The notes under the pieces were generated by a model. The model saw only the letters and a list, made by a program, of their open reading frames with translations. It was not told where the DNA came from and made no database searches. 64,000 nt of DNA from Sinonovacula constricta (Eukaryota > Mollusca > Bivalvia > Cardiida > Solecurtidae): assembly GCA_007844125.1 (NCBI GenBank), contig CM017561.1, forward strand, positions 20,455,723-20,519,722, read 5' to 3'. How positions within the stretch are numbered: the stretch's first letter is position 1; every line of letters begins with the position of its first letter. Below, piece after piece: positions 24,240-35,457 of this stretch. The position numbers and the translations under genes were made by a program.

Positions 24240-24970
24240 TTATTAAATACATGAAACATAAAAATATGGAAGTATTTATAACATATATGAAATACAACAT
24301 AACAAATACGTGTGACATTAATCATGTGTTAGAACTAAAATATTGATTTGTGACTAAAATTAAATGTTTATCATACCGACGGCAAAAGTTGAATGAATGA
24401 GCTTAAAATACAATAGTTTAGCTAAATCAAGTCAAAATGCATCCCCAAAAGTATTATATATTTTTCGAGAACTATAAATTTCATAAATGCATGAATACAT
24501 GTTTTCCAATTATATACCATTTATTTTTTTTGCTCTTTGTTTCCTAAACTGGATGTGTAAGGGCAATGTGTCTTGTTTCCATCAGAAACAACATTCGTGG
24601 ACAAGCAATATTCATATTATCATCCGATTAAATGGTCTTCTATGGAAAAATAACAACAGAAAAGGTATTAATGGTACTTCACCCACATTTTTAATTTCCT
24701 TTTAAAATAGTAATATCTACAGGAAAGTTTGATTAAAACTTAAATTCAAATGTTATTATGATTCCTAGCGTCTATTCTTCATTTTGACTTAACTGAAATG
24801 CTTGCTTGTCTACATTGCCATTTTTGAGAGCAAATTGTGAACATAAAACAGAAAAAAAAATATTTTTCTTTGGTTTTAGGGAGTAGTTACTTGACTTTCT
24901 TATTCACATTGTGCTTTCGTAATGTGCATTTCAGAACTCTTATAAAACGAAGTAAATGGTGACATCGGAT
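24240..24970. other. Non-coding sequence, nothing recognised
   Basis: AT-rich. A 72-codon plus-strand open stretch at 24,487-24,705 has no recognisable motif. No element ends seen. Confidence 0.5.
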
Positions 24971-24974
24971 AAAC

Positions 24975-25250
24975 TTGGAATTACGTCATATGTCAATGTC
25001 AAAATGTGCAATTCAAAAAATACGAAGGAAACCATCACATTTTAGAAAACAATCCCCAGCCATTGGGGAGGCGACGAGACAAAATTCAAACGGCGACTGT
25101 TCATATTTGGGCGTTAAGTCAACGTAATAATCTAGTCCCAACAACATGTCCGGTCATCGTGTAATTTAATAAATCCTACATAGAAATGTGGCATTTTATA
25201 AGCGGTTGTTCAGAATTATAGAAAGCGTTTTGCGAAGATATCGGTACAAT
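24975..25250 (-). mobile_element. Family D fragment
   Basis: AAAAAATACGAAGGAAACCATC near 25,016 matches AAAAAATACGAAAGAAATCATC in D1 (12,896). TGTCCGGTCAT near 25,147 matches 13,204. It repeats a part of D that appears again near 25,800, so it is a separate partial copy. Confidence 0.6.
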
Positions 25251-25369
25251 ATATTTACGGAAATACTCACAACTTTTTTTGTACTGGATTATCTGCTTTT
25301 TAAATCGTTATATGTAAATACAATTTTAAAGTTTTAGATTGGATAGGAAAAGTAGAAAAGGTCACATAA

Positions 25370-26225
25370 GAATTACCACAGAAACAGAAACCACTGCTTC
25401 CTTGGAACTGTGAGTTGGCAAAGGACCATTTGGGGTCTTAGAACTGGTTTGTGGAGCGCTCCAACCTCGTATTTCTTGAAGGTATTTCTGTCAAACGAAC
25501 AGTATAAATAGAGATAACGCTTCAAAGTGAAACGACAAATAGCAATCATCTGCATCGTAAGTTAAACTATAAAAGAAACGTATAAAATATTCACTCAAAA
25601 TAACCCCTTTTATTAAAAATATCAAAATATGTACATGGGATATGTACAGTAGATAAAACCCTAGCTACCTGAACGTTTGTTATAAAAGGGTACTTTGAAA
25701 CATAATAGCCAAAGCGAGGGCGTAAAATAACGATAATTTAATAATATTATGCTAATACTAATATTATAAATACAATGTCGCTATATGCTCGATGTTTCAA
25801 AATGTGAAATTAACAAATCACAGAAATTAAACTATCAAATTGTAGAGAAAAACCCAAGCCAACAAAACATAATGTAGTATTTTGAAGAGACAATATGTAA
25901 TCAAAATCAAGTATTAATAAAAAATAATTTCAAAACAATGCAGGACAACGTAGACAAACCGAGGTCAGACCCTGGATTTCCTTTATGTTACATAAAACAT
26001 TTTCCCTTAAATGCAGAATGGCTTTTGTCTTGATTCATAAGTGTTTTCATACAGCTATAGCGTTTAAAGCAATAAATAATTGCGGTGAAAGAATTTTGAA
26101 AACGCCTGACTTTATTTCTGAACTCGAAAGCATTGCTATAAATTGTAAAATAATAAATGTGTTTCTAGTTTTGAAATATTCTACTACAGTACAAACTCGT
26201 GCTCACTTTTTAGATTGATATATGA
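25370..26225 (-). mobile_element. Family D, copy 3, left part (interrupted by an LTR)
   Basis: Core CCTTGGAACTGTGAGTTGGC at 25,400 is followed by GGAGCGCTCC at 25,453-25,462. Here the GTTGG / CCATT hairpin arms have decayed. GCGGTGAAAGAATTTTGAAAA at 26,081 matches D1 at 13,470. The copy is cut at 26,225 by the LTR and resumes at 26,977. Confidence 0.75.
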
Positions 26226-26976
26226 TGTTATGTACAGTAGTACACCAGCGTTTAAGGTTACGCTAGTCAGGTTAAGGGATGTTTTCCGTTGTGGTTTTGA
26301 TGACGTAGCATTCACGTAACTGCTAGAAGAAAAGGATCATGCTAGAAAGTTCAATTGTTTATTCTTACAGGTTTTTGAGAATGTTCTAGGTTTCGTGAAT
26401 GTTCTGGAAATTCTTTGGGTATATATAAAGGCTTGTTTGCCGATTAAAAGGATGTTTGGATAAAAAGTTTGGATAAAAAGTTTAGATAAACGTTTGGACA
26501 TAGAGTTTGGATATATATAATTTGGAAATACTTGCAGCTTCTGTATTAAATCTTTCTGTGTTGGAACTTACGTGGACTTACTATATTCTACAGTGACATA
26601 AATATTTAAGTGTTGAATTTGGAATTATATCATTTACATTCTTGTTTTGTTCTACCTTAGGATTAGTTCAACTGTCTCTATCTACGAGGACATTCTACTA
26701 ATAACTCTTCAGGATTATTCAACGTTAGATTATTAATTGGACTGTTAAAGGGACACCTCCTAAAGGGACAAACTGTAAGCTATCATTTATTTTGATTTCT
26801 GAAATATTGTCTGTTTTTTTGTTACTGTTTTATTACGCCATAGATTTAATTGTTTATTAAAATTAAACATTTTTGTACTAGTTTGTTGCTGGCTTGTTCT
26901 TTCTGTTACATCATTTCGTCGTTTAGTAAACGTGCCATTTTATAAATAAACTTATATAGCGACACCGGTCGTAACA
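26226..26976 (+). mobile_element. Solo LTR of a retrotransposon (LTR 1)
   Basis: It starts TGTTATGTACAG and ends GGTCGTAACA. ATGA flanks both ends (26,222-26,225 and 26,977-26,980). D1 shows the matching uninterrupted site near 13,612 (GATATGTAAATACC). A TATATAAAG box lies near 26,420 and an AATAAA signal near 26,945. Between them are short repeats of GTTTGGATAAAAA type. No internal region or second LTR adjoins, so it is a recombined solo LTR. TGTTA...TAACA ends suit a Ty3/Gypsy-like element, but the class cannot be proven from the LTR alone. Confidence 0.9.
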
Positions 26977-27145
26977 ATGATAAGACCAAAGAATATACCA
27001 CGAGGATAATCCCTATCAAGGTATGGATAATTTACAAAACTGACGTTCAAATCGTCTAGCTAACTTAGATTATAGTAGAGACGTTGTAATTGGAAAAAAA
27101 CGACCTCAACGTCTAGAAAGGCTGCATTTAAATGTCAGGTATTTG
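26977..27145 (-). mobile_element. Family D, copy 3, right part
   Basis: CTATCAAGGTATGGATAATTTACAA matches D1 at 13,652, and GATTATAGTAGAGACGTTG is identical to 13,706. It ends with GCATTTAAATGTCAG. Confidence 0.8.
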
Positions 27146-27640
27146 CTTTATTAAGTTTAAGTTTTAAGGGGTACATCAGATGGATCATTTGAAGGGAAAA
27201 AAGAATAATAAAGATTAAGAATATCGTCAAAATAGCGTAATGTTGATGTGAAAGCCTCTATAATGTGTCGTTGGTAAGAAGGCGATAAAGTTAACATTAA
27301 ATCACATTAAAAGTAGCCTGAAAACAAATTTACTTAAATTGTGCACAGTAAGTACTGGGATACGAATTGCTTGTCTAAATAAAGTCTCAACGCGTTTTAG
27401 GTAACTATTGTTAAGATTTTTTTTTATTGTGGCATTGTTAGCTTTATATTCAAAGGTTAGTAACCGGCTGTTTTCGAGCATCATTTTTGTTATTTTAGTA
27501 TCTAGTGTTTTACGGCGCACCGACACTTGATAGGCCGCCATAGGGAGTCGCAAACAGTAAACAGTTGTACGTGAATTGCAAATATTCAAGTTAAAATTAA
27601 AAACGTGAGTAGAAATATATAGAGGATCTGACACGAGTTA
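27145..27640. other. Non-coding sequence, nothing recognised
   Basis: A minus-strand open stretch of 110 codons at 27,302-27,634 has no family motif I know and no splice or start context. It is left uncalled. Confidence 0.45.
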
Positions 27641-28142
27641 TTTAATACAAACATTTATTAAACGAGTTCAGGCAAAATGATATTAAACGAGCCTCCCATG
27701 GTTTTCGTCCTCTTTTACTAGAAACAAATACCCGTGTAAATCTACATGCCGGTTCAAAAATAAGAACGATATTTGTGACGTCATTTAACCAAAGACCGCA
27801 TCAAAGACCGTTTGAGTTCATTGTTGCGCTATACAAAATAGTTTCATTTTATTGTCTTAAATTGAGAGTAAAGGCAACCTTTTGACAAACTTTTAATGCG
27901 TGTTTAACATTAAAATACAATGAAAATAACATATCATTGTCATATGTTTTATCGACAGTAAACACGTGAAAGTGCGTGACCCAGAAAGTTTACAAAGCAG
28001 TTCGTGTGAAGGTCCCTATTCAAATTTAATTCTCATCGTGGTCAGTGTCGAAGTGGAGATAATTCTTTTTCATTTCTTATGTGGTAGACTTTCAGACTCG
28101 TCAGTAGAATTTACATTTAATTGTGTCAAAGGCGGCTGAATG
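27640..28142 (-). other. Probable 3' flank of the Crypton relic
   Basis: AT-rich sequence downstream of the recombinase frame. On the minus strand it holds TTTAATAAATGTTTG near 27,650, a possible polyadenylation signal. No second frame or terminal repeat is visible; Cryptons lack terminal inverted repeats, so the boundary is uncertain. Confidence 0.35.
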
Positions 28143-28648
28143 TTAATATTGAAAGTTCCACCAAAAAAAGTTTCCTGCGAAGATGCTGTTAAAGCCACCG
28201 TGGACGGTTATGTTTGAGATCTTTGTGGCGGAATTCATTGACGTTACCATCGCGTTGTGGACATTCGTGTTTTGATTCACATGCTGGTGAGAACAGTTAG
28301 ACTTTGTGCGGATGTTCGGTATCATTTTGTGTTGATTATCGCTCATATGGTGGCAGTTATTAATTAGTTGAATGTTACGGTGTCCTGTTATCTGCATAAT
28401 CTGATTTGCTGGGATGTTATTTTCGGACAGTTTCTGAACTAAAAGTTTCTGGGTGCTGTGGTTAGTCAGACGTCTTTCGGATGCAAGTCCAGAAGCCTTA
28501 GCTATACGCTTCATGACGGTGGCAAGTTTATTTATACCAATAATCAATCGTGACATTTGAACCGACGAAAAAAGAGCTACCGACGAAAAAAGAGCTGTTG
28601 TTGTCTTCCAGTTTGTTTTCAAACTCGGCGGATGAATACCAAATAGTC
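28143..28648 (-). pseudogene. Crypton-type tyrosine recombinase, C-terminal relic
   Basis: Cryptons are DNA transposons that move with a tyrosine recombinase; the recognised part is its C-terminal catalytic end (DUF3504-like). The frame is open from about 28,648 to 28,143 but has no ATG at its start. Numbering from the TTG codon at 28,622, GINKLATVMKRIAKASGL lies near residues 29-46, TNHSTQK at 53-59 and ITGHRN at 78-83. INNC is at 87-90. In active enzymes the box after TNH is HxxR and a tyrosine lies nine residues after the GH histidine. Here the arginine is Gln58 and the tyrosine is Cys90, so it is catalytically dead. The N-terminal half is missing, and an 18-base duplication encodes ALFSSVALFSSV. 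AATAAA lies downstream near 27,652. Confidence 0.8.
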
Positions 28649-28649
28649 A

Positions 28650-29650
28650 CGCAAAGCTGCTAGCCAATCAAACTGCAAGAAAAGCTAGTGTAATACAAAA
28701 AAATATTACATGGGTATATTAAATGGAAAACAAGGTGAATCATGTGATAAAAAAATCTATAAGATAAAACACAAACATCATCAAATACTGCTGTAAGCAA
28801 AGGATGGCTCAATTTGTGCCTTTCAGAAAAAAATGCATCTTTCTAGTATCTCCTTACTCTTTCTATTTCAGGGAAAATAATTTTACTAAATAACCGTTTA
28901 AATTTATTTCAAAAGTCTTACTGTTATGTATTAAGAAAACTCCATTTATGGAAGTGTCTGCTGCCTTTGACTTTTTTATTTCATTTCCTAGAAGACCATT
29001 CCTGGCAGAGCGGTTCGTGTGGCCAATGTAATCACTTTCCGCCGAGAATCAAGATCCCACTTTCATGTGGGGCGGTCTTTCATTTGTCTGATGTCTTCTC
29101 AATCCCCCCCCCCCCTCCTCCATTTAAAGCTGAACGTCGCCGATATGACATTAATTGTATTATTGCGATATGGAAACAACATATATATCTGCTTAGTTTA
29201 TGAAAAGGTTGTTGCATATTGTTATAATGAAATCCCATGGTCTTCTTCTGTAATCCATGTGATTATTTAAAACAGTCTTGTTTTAACTTAAAATTGTAAA
29301 TTGTTCACCCTTAATGTTAAAAAGTTAAAGGGAATATACGTCATGTGTTTAAACATGTGAAGTAAATAAGCAAGGGCTAAATTATTTCCAACAAAAGGCA
29401 ATAAATTCCGTTTTCGTCATGACGAACAACTAACAACGACCAATGCATATAGCAGGAAATATCATCTCAGAATGACAATCGTGTTTATATTAGGGCATTC
29501 GTAATTTATCGCTAGTGTTAATACATTTTAGAGACAAAATGCCAAATATCGAGATCTGCGTTTTCGTTGTAGCAGTTTGTTTAAAATAGGGACCCTCTCA
29601 TACAAGAAAACAATGTGAATCTGCACATCTTCCTTAAAGTTAGAATTTTA
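28650..29650. other. Non-coding sequence with a poly-C run
   Basis: A run of 13 C at about 29,105-29,117 is followed by CTCCTCC. Two overlapping plus-strand open stretches (28,967-29,203 and 29,019-29,270) span the run and have no motif. No other feature seen. Confidence 0.5.
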
Positions 29651-30302
29651 TTGATGATGTTTTTACTTTCTTATTCAAAAGAAAATAATAATTTGATAAG
29701 AATATCATGCCACCTTTTAAACAAGAAAGATATAAAATATTGTTTGTATCCTACACCTATATTTAGCTCCCATGAATCTCTTAATTGTTAATTTAATAGA
29801 TTTTATATAACAACAATCTTATAATTAATATGGTTTGTCATATATGACGTATGCGTTTTTGTAATGACTTCTGAGTAATGTACCAATTTGAAAACCTTTA
29901 TGACAAAATATCAGACGCATAAATTGTAAGTAAATGTACGTGATAGTTTAATTTCCGCGACATTACGGAAGCCAGAAACAAATAGCAGTTTATGCAAAAC
30001 AACAGGAGGTATGTGTCATAGAAACAGTTGCTTTTTTCTGATTATGCAATGTCAAATACTAAGTGCATTCGCACTATTAAGACATACAGTTGGTTTAAAA
30101 GGTTATTCCGACATTCAGTTAAAAGACTGTCTGCTTTCTTTTATGAGATACAAATATTGTATTTCTATTCATGCAAATGCTTCTTATGAATACGCCTCTC
30201 TAAAAGTTTAACTTTTGGTATAAATGATTTGTTTATGCATGTGAATGAATTGGTTAACAACTATTTGCATACATGTATTCTCTTTACTGACAGCATTAAC
30301 AA

Positions 30303-30400
30303 AGCAAAGCTCGAACGATGTGTCCGCACCAATCGGGATTCGAACTGCGGACCGACGAAGTAAGAAGCCAATACCACAATGAGCTAAAGAGTCGACTTAT
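30303..30400 (-). repeat. tRNA-like relic (family T), X2 copy
   Basis: On the minus strand GTTCGAATCCCG near 30,329-30,340 is a good B box and TTTAGCTCATTGTGG near 30,377-30,391 an A-box-like stretch. This is the best preserved of three copies (others at 8,215 and, inverted, 48,425). There is no clean acceptor stem and no immediate T-run, so it is a tRNA-derived relic or short SINE rather than a working gene. Confidence 0.65.
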
Positions 30401-30839
30401 TACGGAGATGGTATAACTTCTATAGACAAACATACAAAGGTAATCATAAGCGTGTCCTGATGCCAGTAACGCCATCGGTAAACAGAATACGTTGCATATA
30501 TCTGATGCAGTTACCATTGGCTTCCTCGGCATATTGGAATACATCTTGGTTTTATTGAGACACGTTTGTATATGGTATCCATGGTACATTGTTCCCTTTT
30601 GTTGACTGACCAGCAGGGGCAGTAACTGTTTTGCACGTGTTCGTTGTCTTAAAGCATCTTAGTGGCTTTGTCATTTTACATTATCATGTTTGTGAGCCTT
30701 TATGTTATGGTGGTTCAAAGTTTAATATATGTTGTAATTAGAAAAAAGCGTGTTCGTATTGACGTACAATGTACTAGTTAATTAGAAAGTAAACCCGTTG
30801 TAAAAAGGCAACCATAAAGCATACATTTTAAAAATCATC

Positions 30840-31390
30840 TTTTCTTAATTAAACAGAAAGTCTAATTTTACAGTGTCTTGAAAAATACAGCCCAAACATA
30901 TATATTCTTACAAGGACAACTATGTTCTAAGACAAGGTCAAATATGGCATCATTAGTCACAATACATAACATGAATGTGCGAAAGTTGGTCTCCGGATAA
31001 TTATATGTTGATAATGATCAACACTTAACAGGAGAAGCAGTAAAACTTAGTGAATGTTAACGATCAGCTGGGACTAAAATGTCGAATATAATTGAAGGCT
31101 TGGCTAAGCTCAGACGTCTTAACTAGCATCTGGTGTTCATTTTCTAAAGATAGATGTGAATTGATGCATTCATTTGTAGGTCGCACCAAACATGATGTAC
31201 TCGTATTTCAACATCACTATCATTACATCGATTATTTGACAACGATAAGTGAAAACATAAACAAGCTTGATTCATTTATGCTTTAAAGAAAAACGTTTCA
31301 GAATTTATTACATATTTGATTACTAAGACGTTTAACAATATAAACTAACTTTCACTGCAAAGAAATTTTACAGTTACAAATTACGGCTGT
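30840..31390 (+). repeat. Module U core, copy 5 (inside X2)
   Basis: GTCTCCGGATAATTATATG near 30,983 aligns with GTGTCCGGATAATTATACC in U2 (3,135). AGCTCAGACGTCTTAACTAG near 31,109 is the core. It matches U3 along its whole length. A 64-codon plus-strand stretch at 31,092-31,286 is open only in this copy. Confidence 0.75.
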
Positions 31391-32200
31391 TACTGTAGCG
31401 TAAGAGACTAAACAATGTTGGTTAAATTTGGATTCATACCCTTACTTATTTTCAAATGTACAGTAGCTGTTATATCAACACGTGAGTTATATGAAAAGGT
31501 GTTATATATTTTCACCTCTGTGATAGCAATTCTGCACGTGTGTGTGTTTGCGTGTTTTTTGGTATGTGTAAGTCGTTAAAAAGGTAGTGATATATCTCCT
31601 TTGCTAACGTTTAAATGCGTAAAAGGGTAGTCCCACTTGAGTCTTTGGAAAAGTGATGAGGAAATTAAAAAAAAAATCGGCAAAGTATCTACAATTTCGT
31701 TATCATCGTTTGGAAGATACGACACTTGAAAAGCAATTCCTGCAATATTTACAATGGTGTGGTGAATTTCGCCGTTTAATTCAAAGGTTTGCGCCCACGG
31801 TCAATATAACAATGCACAGGTCCTTTAAAATATATATATATATATATTGCATTTACTATTTTATATCAAGAGGTAATGTCTGACCATGCTTTAACATAAA
31901 CCTTAGTTTATTTTATATATACATACTTTTTACTTTTAAATACGTCTGGTTAGGTGTCATTAAATTTTAAACACTCAAACTTCTTTTGAAGTGGCTCATT
32001 GAAGCATTCAAATTATGTCTGTCTATAATCTCTTAAAAGAACTTCAAATGTGTAGAAGGTGTGAATGTATGGACTTATTCGTGCTATTTAGATTATAAAT
32101 TGTATCTCCAACAGACTTTATTTAAATTAATTTTTCTTTGTTTATATTTGATCCGCGCAATATAGTTACACTGTACATATGTTTATAGTTTATTTTGTTG
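31390..32200. other. Non-coding part of X2
   Basis: 31,860-32,160 aligns with X1 10,830-11,120. A plus-strand open stretch at 31,653-31,883 overlaps it without a recognisable motif and is not kept in X1. A short TA run lies at 31,832-31,848. Confidence 0.5.
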
Positions 32201-32209
32201 CTAGTTGTT

Positions 32210-32700
32210 ATGTATGTAGTTGTTATGTATGTATATAAGTTTATTGTATCTGTTTTAACTCCCGATGCAGGTGCTTACTGTTAGTTGTCTCACTTGGACG
32301 GGATGTTGTTTATTTACACTGTTTGTTTGCTAGAAAAAACTTCTGAAAGTGCAAGGTTGGAGCGCTCCAAAAACCAGGTTTAAGCACCCCAGTTGGCCCT
32401 TTTGCCGACTGACCGTTCCAAGGCGGTAACTGATGGTTTTTATTTATGTGTGTTATGTCTCGTCTCTGTGGTTTTGTCTTATTTGCATTTACGTTGTTTG
32501 CCTTTGTCTACTGGAAGATTTAATTAAAATATCTGTGAAAAGTTTGATAGGACCTTTTCTTATTTACCTTTTGACAATAAGCTGTCAAATCTTCTCAAAT
32601 ATGTCAACCCCTACGATTCGACATAAAGTATGTCAGAACCAACACAGGACATATCATGTGACATAAACACTGTTTTTTGTTGTCTTAAGGTTCAGATAAA
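32210..32700 (+). mobile_element. Family D, copy 4
   Basis: This copy lies in the opposite orientation to D1-D3. The palindrome TTGGAGCGCTCCAA at 32,357-32,370 is perfect. TTGCCGACTGACCGTTCCAAGG follows near 32,402, but the left hairpin arm has become AGTTGGC. TGTGTTATGTCTCGTCTCTG at 32,449 is the complement of the ACAGGGACGAGACATAACACA string in D1. X1 lacks this insertion. Confidence 0.8.
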
Positions 32701-33164
32701 TTGAAGATATACCTGAGTCATGTCCAAAATATACTAACAGGCAACTTAAATATTGAAACAAGTAGAAAAAATAATAAAAATATTCTTATTATAATTTTAA
32801 CCAGCTTTTGAAACGGTTGTTTTAGTTTTACATGTAACAGGTTGCTTTATATGTATCAATGCACGAAACATTCCCTTGAACTTTATTCTCTTAACTACCT
32901 GTGCAGAAAATTCTTTTTGTCAGCTGTCCGTCGACGACGGTAACCTTTTCTTTCTGTAAAGTAATATGCCTCATCTCAGTGGAAATTAAATATGCTCAAC
33001 ATCCATTTCTATAATTTCGTCTAACAGAGGTTCTTATTTTTTATATGTGTTTAGTTGTTATTATAGATATACATATTTCCATTTTCTTGCTCGATTTAAG
33101 CAAGATATCCATTGAGAAATTGAATTTTGAATATATAGCTTACATTTATTCCACCATCTTTATA

Positions 33165-33217
33165 AATATCGGTTGATATAACCCGTGTGATAAAGATGAG
33201 CTTTATCAACCGATATT
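33165..33217. repeat. Perfect 14-bp inverted repeat with a nested alternative hairpin
   Basis: AATATCGGTTGATA (33,165-33,178) and TATCAACCGATATT (33,204-33,217) are exact reverse complements around 25 bases. Inside, TGATAAAG and CTTTATCA form an 8-bp stem that shares bases with the right arm, so the two stems exclude each other. This could be the end of a foldback transposon. Confidence 0.85.
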
Positions 33218-33371
33218 CGCGCACCTGCTCTAAGCCGGACTACTTTTTTGACGAAATGATCAGGAATGTTCACGAGAACGAAACTCATTCATCGCGTAAT
33301 TATTCTTGTGATCACCTCAAAAATGTCCATAATATAAAGATTAGTTAAATTGAGCAAACAAGGGTATTAAA

Positions 33372-33456
33372 AAAGTCGGGTTGAGCGAGGTCTCGATCTC
33401 TGTCCTGCAGGATTGAACATTTAAGTAGCGGCATCTTAACCGAGACCTAATCGGAA
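33372..33456 (-). pseudogene. tRNA-like relic followed by a T-run
   Basis: On the minus strand CTCGGTTAAGATGCC resembles an A box and AGATCGAGACCTCGC a B box. TCCGATT and AACCCGA could form an acceptor stem with five of seven pairs. TTTTTT follows at once, like a Pol III terminator. T-arm pairing is poor, so this is a pseudogene or SINE head rather than a working tRNA gene. Confidence 0.4.
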
Positions 33457-33645
33457 AGGTATTGGCGATCTTCCGAAGTTCTATTTAACAATGATATAGA
33501 AAATTTGTAAACAAAAAACATATAAAAGCTTTATAAATCAAAATGTACACATTTTCAATTAAAAAACTGGCGAAAATCTTAAACAACATGTAATACAGGC
33601 ACATTATTAAAACTGTTTAGGAATAGTAAAAAATCAATAAAATCT

Positions 33646-33903
33646 ATGAAATCGGCAAAAATAGAAACAACTATCAAAATGTCAGATTTGAGTCCCTGCT
33701 GTTTTGATGTTATTTCGTGTGAATTGAAAAAATGTGATGAAGAATCGTGTGATTGCCTAAGCAGTGTTGTAGAGATGAGCTACGATAATTTCGAGGCAAA
33801 ATTTGGCTTTAATCCCAACAGTTTTGAGAAGGAAATTGATCTTGAATCTGTGGCTGTCTCAGAAAGCAGCAATCAGATGCCTTATCTAAAGCTAGGACCC
33901 TGA
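33646..33903 (+). CDS. Unassigned 85-codon open frame
   Basis: I do not recognise this protein. It starts MKSAKIETTIKMSDLS, has five cysteines between residues 18 and 37 (CC at 18-19, then C25, C30, C35, C37), an acidic middle and a C-terminus ending PYLKLGP before TGA. Residue composition is more protein-like than most open stretches here, which is the main reason to list it. It has no signal peptide or membrane segment. It lies in the 2.5-kb segment present in X2 but absent in X1, so a transposon-borne peptide or decayed exon is likelier than a host gene. A second in-frame ATG is at residue 12. Splice sites could not be judged. Confidence 0.25.
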   Translation: MKSAKIETTIKMSDLSPCCFDVISCELKKCDEESCDCLSSVVEMSYDNFEAKFGFNPNSFEKEIDLESVAVSESSNQMPYLKLGP

Positions 33904-35130
33904 TGATCAAATGTCGTTACATGATACACGTTCAAATTATTTAGATAGATACAGCTGACTGCATAGATCTAGATAAATGTGCTAATAAATCACAGACATT
34001 AGCACAACACCTCCATTCCCAACACTTCTCTCAAAAACACAACTATCTTAGCAATTTTCAATGGCATATTAAATGTTCAAAATTTAAATGTCATCAACAA
34101 TTAAAATCCATGAGCAAACTGTTTGTTACAACCACAAGCAGACACAAACCTCGTAATTCGCGTTTCTTAATGCCATGTGCGTAGCAACCTTTATATTACA
34201 CGGGCTTGACATTACACACTACATGGATTATTTTAATACGAGGGTGTGATTTTTGTTATTATTATCCAACCATTATTTTTAAATATTATAATAAAAAAAA
34301 CTTATGTTTAGTGCAAAAAACTAAAAGAAATAACGTGTTTATTGTCTTATTTTATAATTGCCAAATTGAACTATTTCTTACAGCCGAATTACTCTATGCA
34401 CGCGCATGAATTTCGTGTATTGCATTAGAATGTCAGATTATGCAGGAGAAGAGCAGTAGCGGTAGATTTAAATGTTTCCCTTTTTAATCCATTTAGAAAA
34501 CTGTTGATGGTGGGATAATAATAATACCAAGTTAATATTGATATCGATAAATAATATCAGGCTCGGCCCGAAAAAAGAAAACACTCGACAGAGCCTCGTG
34601 CTTTCTGATTTTCTTAGCCTCGCTTGACAACATTTATCTATATCAACACTAACAAGGTATTCTCTATTTATTTCACCTAAGAATTTAAGTGTGCTATAAT
34701 GGCTATCATGGATTTTTATGTCCCTATTTTAAACGTGAAAAGCATCGCGCGGTTTCATTATCAATTTAAAGGCTAAAAGTTGCCATTGTCTGTTTACATT
34801 GATATATGAAAACTAGATATGGTGACCTTGTGTGATTGCACATATATCAGTTACTATGTTGTTTATAACATTGTTGTCATGTTAAGGGACGTAAACAACT
34901 AGACAAACGCTATTAACGAAGTAACATTAGACCATTGACCTTTTAAAATTGAAATAAACTTCTTACAGCCTTATTTATTCAAAAGTCGCATGATGATGTA
35001 TGTATTAACGAGAATGGTAAAATTAGGACAGAAAATGTAGACGATCTTATGTCTTATGTCTACGGTTATGTAAACATCAATAGAGTGATTTTATCAGACA
35101 GATGCCTCATTAGCAATGTTTAACAATGTT
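33904..35130. other. Non-coding; 34,690-35,000 conserved with X1
   Basis: 34,700-34,970 aligns with X1 11,700-11,990 (GCATCGCGCGGTTTCATTATC versus GTCGCGCGGATTCAAAATC). The remainder has no counterpart. 34,560-34,620 holds GGCTCGGCCCG and GAGCCTCGTGC but no clear element end. Confidence 0.5.
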
Positions 35131-35457
35131 TAGAACAGTTGAGTTGTCCCAATTTAGGACTAAAAGACCGAGTACTCCCTAACCATAGCAGTACCAAATT
35201 CAAGCTACTGGCTTGTGTTCCAAATGCCAGGCAAATTGTCTTATAGGATTTTAAAATTAAAGTTTTAATTTTAAATGAGAAGAGCAACAGTATTTATCAG
35301 TTGGATGCAAGTCTCGTCTAGAAAAGTTATGACAGGGATTACATGTACTACAGGCAACAATGTGACAGTTTGAGAATACGTCACTTATCAGTGAAAAGAA
35401 ACAGTCAGTATAGTTTTATATATTTTCTAATACATTTCCATTTTCTTTTAATTATCA

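Noticed and set aside
24036..24346. Open frames of CVCVC, YVCM and HTHT type
   Set aside because: Pure translation of the TATG/GT microsatellite.
27302..27634. 110-codon minus-strand frame
   Set aside because: No recognisable motif, start context, splice sites or duplicated counterpart.
33165..34655. A complete transposon bounded by GTTGATATA-like ends
   Set aside because: The proposed right end near 34,640 matches the left end for only about nine bases, with no target duplication.
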